DNA of 64,000 nucleotides from Nannochloropsis salina CCMP1776 (lineage: Eukaryota; Sar; Eustigmatophyceae; Eustigmatales; Monodopsidaceae): positions 735,989-799,988 of the forward strand of contig SDOX01000016.1 of the NCBI GenBank assembly GCA_004565275.1, in the 5' to 3' direction. Positions within the stretch are counted from its first letter, which is position 1, and the number at the start of each line of letters is the position of its first letter. Positions 53,545 through 61,382 of this stretch are shown piece by piece. The translations under genes and the position numbers were made by a program. The notes beneath the pieces are model-generated. The model worked only from the letters and a program-made list of their open reading frames with translations, was not told the origin of the DNA and searched no databases.

Positions 53545-53991
53545 AATTATTATATGATAAGTTAGTAACAACGACAGGCATATCAGAGCGAAAGCGAAAG
53601 TGTTCAGGGCTACATCCACGCGTCGCTCAATTGCTTTCCTCTGCAACTCCCTTGTTTGACATTTCTATATTATCAACGGACTGTGTGAGGTCTTCTTCAA
53701 TCTCTTGCTTCGAGCATTTTGCTCGAGGAGCTACCTAGAACAGAGGAGGTTGCCGCTTTCTCGCTGAGGAGGAGGCAAGATATCAATCTCCAAAAATGAA
53801 GACTTTCAGGACCTTGTCAAGACTTTTTTGTGTCCTGATTGTGTATATGTATTCAATCACGAGCGGACTGGGTGTCCCAGACCATGACCTAGCGTATCGT
53901 CATCATACCCACCCCACACTTTCCACAAACGTAGGCAGTTGAAGTGCCTTTAACGAACACGAGGGGTGGGAGCCCCTCTACCGTGGCGACC
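53545..53991. promoter_or_regulatory. Divergent intergenic region, methyltransferase / rhomboid
   Basis: A 447-base head-to-head gap expected to carry both promoters. It also contains a hydrophobic minus-strand frame upstream of the methyltransferase start, which could be part of an unseen first exon. Confidence 0.45.
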
Positions 53992-55386
53992 ATGCGATGT
54001 CGCAGGAAGGCGTCTCTGATGTCCTTGCCGCTGATCTTAGCTGCGATAGCTACTGTTGCGTCGACAGTCTTGCCATCCTCTGCGCCCGTGTCCCGCTCTC
54101 ATTCCTTTCCGCTCCCGATGGCTTGGATAAAGCATGCCCAGCAACATTCCTCCGTCCTCCCAGCCCCGCCCCCTCCTGGCTCCTGCAAGTCCGCGTCGAC
54201 TTCAACCTCGGCCACTATGATGCATTCCTGGCCTAAGATGCTCTCACGGCGGCGTTTTCTGCCCGCGTACGGCGCCAGTGGGCGTGGTAGACGAGGGCAA
54301 CCTTATGGCGGCCGCGGGGGAAGGGGGGGCCGAGGCGGACTCTCAGGGAGGGGGGAAGGCGGGATCGACCTGTCGAACTGGACAAATCGACTTCTTGCCT
54401 TGAATGTGGCGATTTTCATCGCGCAGCAAGTGGATCCTAGCATTACCTTGATGGGCGCCAAGAACGACCAGCTCATCCGCCGGGGAGAGCTCTACCGCCT
54501 TTTCACCCCCATGCTCCTCCACGGAGACATCCAACACTTGATGGCGAACTCCTACACCATGTACAACCTGGGGCATTTCATAGAACCCCTCTTTGGTGGG
54601 CCCATGCAGTACTTGGCCCTGTACATCCTCTCTGGTTTGGCGGGCAATGCCCTCTCCTTCGTCTCCGGGCGGGCCCCCATTTCCATAGGAGCCTCGACGG
54701 CCGTCTCGGGCCTTTTGGGCGCCGTCGGGCTCTTTTGCTACCGGCACCGGCACGTTTGGAATTTGGAGGGGCCCTTGCGCTCTGTCGCCCAGGCGGTGGT
54801 CATCAACGGGGTCTTGGGGATGAGCAGCGCCCGGATTGACAACTTTGGGCATCTTGGTGGTTTGGTGGGGGGGGCGGTCTGTGGCTGGCTCTTCGGTCCC
54901 CGTCTCGTCCCTTTGACGACCCGGGAGGGCGTGTTCAGGGGCTACGTGAACAGCCCCATCCTGCAGACTGGCTGGGCAGCCCTGGGGAGACAAGTCCGGG
55001 GTCGGCTGGGGAGGCGCTCCGGGTTGGGGGCACCGCCTGGGAAAGGGGGAGCCCGGCATGGATGGGCGCGGAGGGATGGAGGGAAGGAGGAGCAGCGGCC
55101 GCCTTCCTGTGGTAAGAAAGCAGCCTGGTGGGCGCAACTGGGGAAATTTTTGCACCGGGGAGGGGAAGATGGAGGAGGGGGCGGCCCGGGGAGGCTGGCC
55201 TTCGTCGAGACGCCAGGGGGGGCCTGGAGAGGGAGGGAGAAGGGGAGAAGGAGCCAAGGTCCAGGCCGGCGGGTTCGACGTGGGGGCATGCGGGGTGCAG
55301 GGGGGCCGTTCACGACGGGATTGGCGTTGGAGGTGATGATGGGTCGGAGGACCGGGAGGGCAACGTTGGGTCCGGGGGCTGCCTGA
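53992..55386 (+). CDS. Rhomboid-family intramembrane serine protease, probably plastid
   Basis: A single exon encodes 464 aa from the first ATG (53992). The N-terminus (KASLMSLPLILAAIATVAST, then Ser/Ala/Pro/Arg-rich sequence) fits a signal plus transit peptide. After a Gly/Arg-rich stretch (RGRRGQPYGGRGGRGGRGG), the rhomboid domain runs from about 140 to 310: LALNVAIFIAQQ, RRGELYRLFTPMLLHGDIQH (the HxxxN-type loop with HLMANSYTM), the catalytic Ser in ISIGASTAVSGLLGA, and the catalytic His in FGHLGGLVGGAV. Six hydrophobic helices can be counted. The arrangement matches plastid rhomboids. The enzyme should cleave membrane-embedded substrates; none is known here. The last 140 residues are Gly/Arg-rich low complexity, so the true C-terminus may be shorter. 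Confidence 0.85.
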   Translation: MRCRRKASLMSLPLILAAIATVASTVLPSSAPVSRSHSFPLPMAWIKHAQQHSSVLPAPPPPGSCKSASTSTSATMMHSWPKMLSRRRFLPAYGASGRGRRGQPYGGRGGRGGRGGLSGRGEGGIDLSNWTNRLLALNVAIFIAQQVDPSITLMGAKNDQLIRRGELYRLFTPMLLHGDIQHLMANSYTMYNLGHFIEPLFGGPMQYLALYILSGLAGNALSFVSGRAPISIGASTAVSGLLGAVGLFCYRHRHVWNLEGPLRSVAQAVVINGVLGMSSARIDNFGHLGGLVGGAVCGWLFGPRLVPLTTREGVFRGYVNSPILQTGWAALGRQVRGRLGRRSGLGAPPGKGGARHGWARRDGGKEEQRPPSCGKKAAWWAQLGKFLHRGGEDGGGGGPGRLAFVETPGGAWRGREKGRRSQGPGRRVRRGGMRGAGGPFTTGLALEVMMGRRTGRATLGPGAA

Positions 55387-56495
55387 AGAGGCCGCCGAGC
55401 GGGGGCGTGCCACCGTCAAAGAAATTATGAACATACTCGTGATGAAACGTTTTCTGCTCACGTTGTTGGGTGGAAAGGGGGGGGCGGAGGGTTTGGGGGC
55501 AGGGTTGGCCTCTTGGCTCTTTTTTTCCGATGCACGCGATCTGTTTGGAAGCCGGGCAGTCCCACAGGAAGGACGGCTGCGGTCCGTCTGCATGGCAATC
55601 CTCCTGTGCAAGGCTTACCTCAACCGTCATGGCGTAAGAGTCCTTGGGCGGGGGAAGCACGGCCGGGGGCCTCGATCCCAAGGCGCCTTTGAACCTCCCC
55701 CCCCCACAAGAGTAACGTAGAACACACGGCTACAGAGCGCTGAATTCGTCGTGAAGGTGGGAGGAAAGCAACGAAACACGGCAGTATCTCCTCTTAAAGG
55801 GAAGTGGACGATAGTTCCTTCTCGACGACCGCAGCCTCCAGACACACCCCGGGCATCCCACACCGGTTGGCCCCTCTCCCTCTCGCCTCCCCCGCCCACG
55901 GTACCTCACTCACATAGATCACATTCATAACCACACATACGCACGACCGACGCCATAGCCCCCGCACGCCCCGACCGGCATCTTGCCTGAGTCCAATGGT
56001 AACGGGCACTTCTTCCTCGTCTCCGTTCTGGTCGCGCAGAGAGGGGCTAGACAATCCGGTTCGACGTGCGATCGAGGCTCTGGACTCCACCCTCTCAAGA
56101 TGGCATCCACTCACTCTAAAGCGGGCCCCAGGAAGCTTCTGGAAATGTCACGAGCCATTCTCCCACGCTACCCGCTACCCCGCCCTAGATGTCCTCTGAC
56201 TCGCTTCCCCGACCGTGGGAAGTGGAGGGTCACGGCATCCCCTCTCTTTCCCCATTTCTCCGTCGCAAGCCTGCCTTCCACTCAATAAGGCCCGTGGCCC
56301 ACCCGACCTCCCCCCCTCCCTCCACATCCATGGTCTGCCCCATGTAATCAGCTGGAGGCTTCTCCTCTCCACGGAAACCATAAGACGCCACGCTGTCCAG
56401 CCCTCCCCACCCGCCGGTCCCTTCCTTCCGCCCCCCACCTGCCCATCCCCACCCACGCCTCCCCCTGCTCTTCCTCTCTATCTATCTCTCCTTGC
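55387..56495. other. Intergenic, convergent 3' ends, GC-rich
   Basis: About 1.1 kb between rhomboid and aldolase 3' ends. Several ORFs of 70-105 aa on both strands show no domains or convincing starts. Pyrimidine-rich tracts dominate the right side. No gene is called. Confidence 0.5.
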
Positions 56496-58134
56496 TTAGT
56501 ACTTGTATCCCTTCACGAAGAGGGTCTCGTCCGCGGACGGCTGGGAGCCCGCCACGTACTTGCCCAAGTTGGCCTCGCTGTTGGCCTGCGCGCGGGCCAT
56601 GAGGGCCGTGCGGGCCGCGGGGACGTTCTCGGTCTTGCCCATCCACGCCTTGAGGCAGGATTGTTGGAGAGCGCGTCCGTAGGAGAAGGAGAGGGACCAG
56701 GGGCCCTTGCGCTCGCGCTTGTTGAGGGCGTTCAGGTTGATAGAAGCCTCCTCTTCGGACATCCCGCCCGAGAGGAACATGACACCGGGCACGGAGGAAG
56801 GGACGTGGCGTTCCAGGGTGCGGACGGTGTATTCAGCGATCTTCTCGGGGGTGACAGACTCGCCGCAGTCCGCGCCGGGGAGGGTCATGGAGGGCTTCAA
56901 GAGGGAGCCCTCCAGGAAGACCCCGTTGTCCGACAAGGCCTTGTAGACCGCGGCGAGCACGCGCTCCTGGACGCGGGCCGTGGTGTCGATGTTGTGGTCG
57001 CCGTCCATCAAAATCTCAGGCTCCACGATGGGCACAAGGCCACCCTCCTGCACGGCCCGGGCGTACCGAGCCAGGCCCCAGGCGTTCTCCTGGATGGAAA
57101 GCTCCGAGGGAGCCCCGTCCGACGTGATCTGCAACACCGCGCGCCACTTGGCAAAACGGGCGCCTTGGGCGTAGTATTTCTGGGCGCGCTCCACCAGGCC
57201 GTCCAGGCCCGTGCACCAGGTCTCGACGGGGTGCCCGCCGGGGAGGGGGGAGAGGCCCATGTCCACCTTAATGCCTGGGATCACGCCCACGGAGGCCAGG
57301 TTCTTGACGAAGGGGGTGCCGTCCACGTTGTTCTGTTGGGAAAGGGGCGGGCAGAAAGGAATTAGAATGGAAGCTGCCGGGCAAGGCCTTGGGGTGGTGG
57401 GAAAAAGAGGCGAAGCGACTGCAACGGGACCCGAGAGAAATTCTCACGCCTGCATGGCCCGGGACAGTTGCCAGCCTGTGGGCGTGACGACAACCTCTTC
57501 ATGGTCCCCCCGATCCAAAGAAAGCGTCTGGGTACCGACCTGGAAGAGGGTCTCCTCGTACAGGATGGCCCCAGAGATGAAGTCGCCGAGCTTGGGGGTG
57601 GTGAAGAGCAGGCCTCGGTAAGCCTGACGGTTGGCCTCTGTGTTCTCAACCCCGATGGACTGCAGGCGCTTGCCAATGGTCTTGGTGGACTCGTCCACGG
57701 CCAGGATACCCTTGCCTGTGTACATACATTGAGAAAAAAGAGAAAGGTCATGAATGGTGATAAGTATAAGGGCGGTGATCAGTCTCGGCCTCGCCGTCCG
57801 TCATGCTTCCCAACCATCCAACACGAAAGCACTTACTTCCGAGCCATATACTCACTAGATCAATTAAAGACATTCAGTCATGGTCGTTCTAATATCGATG
57901 GCGGGGTTTGGATCTTTCCATTTCCTCCCGTTCCACAGGCGTTCCTCTTCTTACCCCCGGCTTTATCCTTCCTAATTCATCCCCTCTATCCAACTTACCG
58001 GGGGAAGCAATCTTCTTGGCGGTCTCAGCAAGCTCGCTCCTGTACTTGTCCAAGGACATGCGCGGCACTTGGAAAGCGTTTACCGTGGCACAGGCGGCCA
58101 CCAGGGCGGCAACGGTGACAAAAAGGCGAGCCAT
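56496..58134 (-). CDS. FBA: Fructose-bisphosphate aldolase class I, plastid
   Basis: Three exons, 58134..57999, 57715..57540 and 57332..56496, encode 382 aa; both introns are phase- and homology-consistent ([19 protein letters not shown] across the first; [14 protein letters not shown] across the second). The N-terminus is a signal peptide ([20 protein letters not shown]) ending in the plastid motif NAF|QVPRM. Class I aldolase blocks are [48 protein letters not shown], and [15 protein letters not shown] with the Schiff-base Lys near residue 250. The protein ends in the C-terminal Tyr (VKGYKY) that closes over the active site in this class. It should act in the Calvin cycle and plastid glycolysis, splitting fructose- or sedoheptulose-bisphosphate. 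The family normally has Ala in AADEST where this protein has Val, a mild change. Confidence 0.94.
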
Positions 58135-59461
58135 CTGAAGGATTATGGGAGTGTGACTGTGACCATATGCAGGAACGGTGAAACCAGGGAAAACGTGAGA
58201 AATACTTGCATCATAACACATCGTACACCAATGCTTCAATCAAGATGTTGCAAAAGCGTGGGCACATTTTTATTTCTGGCAACATGGTGCCCAGTGGTCA
58301 GCGTCAAGACGATCCTCCGTTCGGCTCGCAGCGGGCCAATCGAAGATCTCGACGATTTCAGTACTGAGAAGACCAAAGCTACAACAGGGTATCCCGTTGA
58401 CTACGCTGATGCTGCATGATTCAATAGGTTAGGGCCTGATCACGGTTCATTTTTACTTGTGTACGTTGCTTGCGTGTTGTCGTACCCAAAAGATAGAGCG
58501 AGTGGCCCTGGGCCGGAACGGGAGAACACTATACATATGGTTCGTTCTCACAGGAAAAAAGGCATGTCCGCCACCACACACAGCCATCTATCGATGCGCT
58601 ACTCGTCATACAAACCGCTGCTTTACGTTCACTTACTAAAGAAAAGAAATGCATGTGCCTGATCAAAGCATCGAGCGGGCGGGGCGACGCACAGCCAGAA
58701 AGATACGGAGAGTGACTGATCTTCTCTGAGCAACGGTAAGGACAACGCTTGAAAGCCTTTTCCCACATGGCACACACGCCACCAAGGGTCCCCTCACCCA
58801 TCAGCGTGCTCGAGCATGTACAAAGGCCATGGGATGTCTTGGCTTGAGCGACGGTGGCCCTGTTAATGTGCGGTGTTCGGTCACGGGCGCCGCCAACGTC
58901 ACGGCCCTCCGAGTGACCTTGATACCGGCGGACACGCTAAAAATGCTCGAGTCCACGCTCTGCGTCACATTTCCTCGCCTTGGCACGTAAGCGACGGGCG
59001 ATGTGAGTGAAGGAATGCGAAACGGCAAGTTGGCCGGACCTTCATTGTCCCTCGTGTCTTTAAATTCTCCCTGGTTGTGATATTTTTTACCAAGAATGTT
59101 GTACGTGGTACACAATTATACCTGCCTTATCGACTTTTCAAAGACTTTAAAGGGAACCCTGCGGGGCTTGACCTTCCCCAAATGAAAAATATCACACTTT
59201 TTATTTCTTCACACATTACACACATCTTTTGTATACCTCTCGTTGTCGCAAGTGTGTCGCGATGAAGGCTTTGACAGGCACACGGTCCCACTCGCGACAA
59301 GCAGGGCTTGCAACAGCTTTATGGCCCACTTTGCACTCGCTGGCGGTGGAGTGACGGAGACAAGACGAGCCTCCATGCACATGGACATGTCCATGCCGCA
59401 TCTTTGATTGGGCCATGCACTGGTGTTGACATCGTGAAAGGGCAGCGTATACGTCCACGGC
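58135..59461. promoter_or_regulatory. Divergent intergenic region, aldolase / HMG-like gene
   Basis: About 1.3 kb head to head. It should hold the aldolase promoter and that of the plus-strand gene. The 12-mer gcggacacgcta at 58928..58939 is the core of the duplicated palindrome at 48.6 kb. Short ORFs have no features. Confidence 0.5.
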
Positions 59462-60730
59462 ATGGCAAAGCGAGCGCGCAAGGCGGGAGGGAGCACGCCT
59501 TTGGAGCCCAGAGCAGCAGCCACCCGGACAGAGCCAGATTCCACCACGACAGCTGTGGCCCCCACGACGCGTGGGTCTTCCCCCTCGTCGCCGAGAAGCA
59601 GTCCATATCGGTCTGAAGGCCGTCCTTCCATGGCAAGGGCCCCCTTGCCCGAAGATGTGGATGGGCGAATATCGCCTGAACCCGCCCCCCCGTCCCTGGT
59701 CACGGCAGCCTCGGCACCCACCTCGAACCCAGCGACTATCCCGCATACGTCCTGTGAATTCAGCCCCCACCCCCCACCCGCCCTCTCACCCCCCGCTCCT
59801 GCTTGTGCCACCGGCAAGGAGCGCCTGGCGCCCGTCGCGGCCCGTGACTACACCCTCTTCCTACGCCGGCCACAACGCGGAACGCCTCCTCCCCCACGTC
59901 CTCCTCCTCCCCCACCCCCGGCCCCGGACACGCACTACCTGCTGCGTACCAAGGACGCTTTCTCCGCCTACTTCCGGGTATTCTTGCGTCAGTGGGCAGG
60001 TGTTCCTGTCCTGCCCCTCCCCTCCCCCCCACCCCCGCCGGCCTCCCCAAGCCACCCTTCCCCCCACGCGCCCAGCCTAATCGCCACGGGGGTCCTCCGG
60101 GACCACGTCCGTGGCGGGCCTCGATGCCTGTCTCACCTCGAGCTCCTGTACGTGGCGCGACAACAGTGGTCCCACCTGTCCCGTCGCCGCCGTCGGCCTT
60201 ATTTCCGCCTGGGGCCCTCCTACCGGGAGGGTCGAGGCGGGGTCCACCCGTCCTCTCGGCGCGTGGCTGCCGAGGCATCGCGTCTCGCCCGAGCCCACGC
60301 GGCCTTCCAAGCGCGGGAGAATGCCCCTCCATGGGCAGGACCGGAAGGATTGCCCTTGGCACCCAAGGTGAAGTCCTTGGCCGCCTGGGAGATGCGGCGG
60401 GGGCGGGTCCCGGTGGAGGAAGCGCACGCACGGATCGGGAGGATGACGGAAGGGGAGAGGCGGAGAGGTCGACAGGCGGTCCGGGACGAGAAGGAGGAGT
60501 ACGATAGGGCGGTGGAGCGTTTTTGTGCCAGGCACGGACGGGGAGGAATCGAGGAAGGGATGGAGGGGTCCAGGGGGCGAGGCGCGAGGGAAGAGGAGGG
60601 AGAGGTTGGGCAGGAGGAGAGGGGAGGAGAACTGAGGGAGGACGAGGAGGAGGAAGGGGGGGTCGGGGGGAAGACGAGGAGGAGGAGGACGACGAGGACG
60701 ATGATGACCTCCCTTTGGGTGTGCTTCTGA
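59462..60730 (+). CDS. Possible HMG-box-like nuclear protein
   Basis: A single-exon ORF of 422 aa begins MAKRARKAGG, a basic nuclear-signal-like start. Residues 1-130 are Pro/Ser/Ala rich. Two stretches look like diverged HMG boxes: about 140-265 (DAFSAYFRVFLRQW ... ELLYVARQQWSHLSRRRRRP with a Pro-rich insertion) and about 300-355 (AAWEMRRGRVPVEEAHARIG, then MTEGERRRGRQA and KEEYDRAVERF). This likeness rests on the Trp, LS, RRPY and EYDRA positions only and needs a profile search. The C-terminus is acidic; at its end another frame (EDEEEEDDEDDDDLPLGVLL) looks more protein-like than the called one, hinting at an unseen intron or a different end. A 202-aa antisense ORF overlaps 59209..59817. 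Confidence 0.5.
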   Translation: MAKRARKAGGSTPLEPRAAATRTEPDSTTTAVAPTTRGSSPSSPRSSPYRSEGRPSMARAPLPEDVDGRISPEPAPPSLVTAASAPTSNPATIPHTSCEFSPHPPPALSPPAPACATGKERLAPVAARDYTLFLRRPQRGTPPPPRPPPPPPPAPDTHYLLRTKDAFSAYFRVFLRQWAGVPVLPLPSPPPPPASPSHPSPHAPSLIATGVLRDHVRGGPRCLSHLELLYVARQQWSHLSRRRRRPYFRLGPSYREGRGGVHPSSRRVAAEASRLARAHAAFQARENAPPWAGPEGLPLAPKVKSLAAWEMRRGRVPVEEAHARIGRMTEGERRRGRQAVRDEKEEYDRAVERFCARHGRGGIEEGMEGSRGRGAREEEGEVGQEERGGELREDEEEEGGVGGKTRRRRTTRTMMTSLWVCF

Positions 60731-61382
60731 GCTCGACGCGAGGGAGGCGTCATCGGCGCTCTCTTCCATGATATCCGGGAGAAACGAGAGCCCGAGTGTT
60801 CCCGTGCCTAGGATGATGATGATAATATGGCGTTGTGCACAAAAGGAAGGAACGGGGTTTGCCCACGTGGTAAGGACGACTCGGGAGTGCAAGCCATGCG
60901 AATCGGAGTGCTAGCGAGGCAGCAATGCCATGGTAGTCGGTGTAATTATCAGGAAATCAACATGCATTGCGGCCTGCGTCACCGGCTCGCGAATTTTGAA
61001 TATGCGACAGTTGCTTTCCCGGCCACGATTCAAAATTTGCTTTGTGTTATGTCTACTTGTGTGGTTGCAAGGCGCCGAAATGAGCCTGTATCACGCGTCC
61101 GTCTGACACGTCGATCTAGTAACATGCTTCCATCCAAGTGCTCATCCGGAGTGCACAGTATGACCTCTTACCCCCGCACTCATGCATCCAGCTCAGAGTT
61201 CCATCCGTATTCTCCCTGTCCTCACAATCTTAACGCTGACACCCTGCGCGCCCTGTGCAGCGAAGCACACCGACAAGCGGCTGTACAGGCATAATTTTAC
61301 CACGCAGTTTTCTTTACCATGCAGTTTCCTATTACATTCTGATCATGCATCTCCCTTGTTCCTTCCCCCTCCGCCTACGCTC
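60731..61382. other. Intergenic, convergent 3' ends
   Basis: About 650 bases between the HMG-like and TKL-kinase genes. Plus-strand ORFs of 75-155 aa here have no recognisable content. Nothing else is seen. Confidence 0.5.

Noticed and set aside
54343-55611. 422-aa minus-strand ORF opposite rhomboid
   Set aside because: Antisense of a protease with its catalytic Ser and His motifs intact; Pro-rich composition.
55600-55640. Minus-strand ATG ACG GTT GAG followed by GTAAGC, as a possible first exon
   Set aside because: The donor is good, but no downstream exon with protein-like content could be joined without entering the rhomboid C-terminal low-complexity region.
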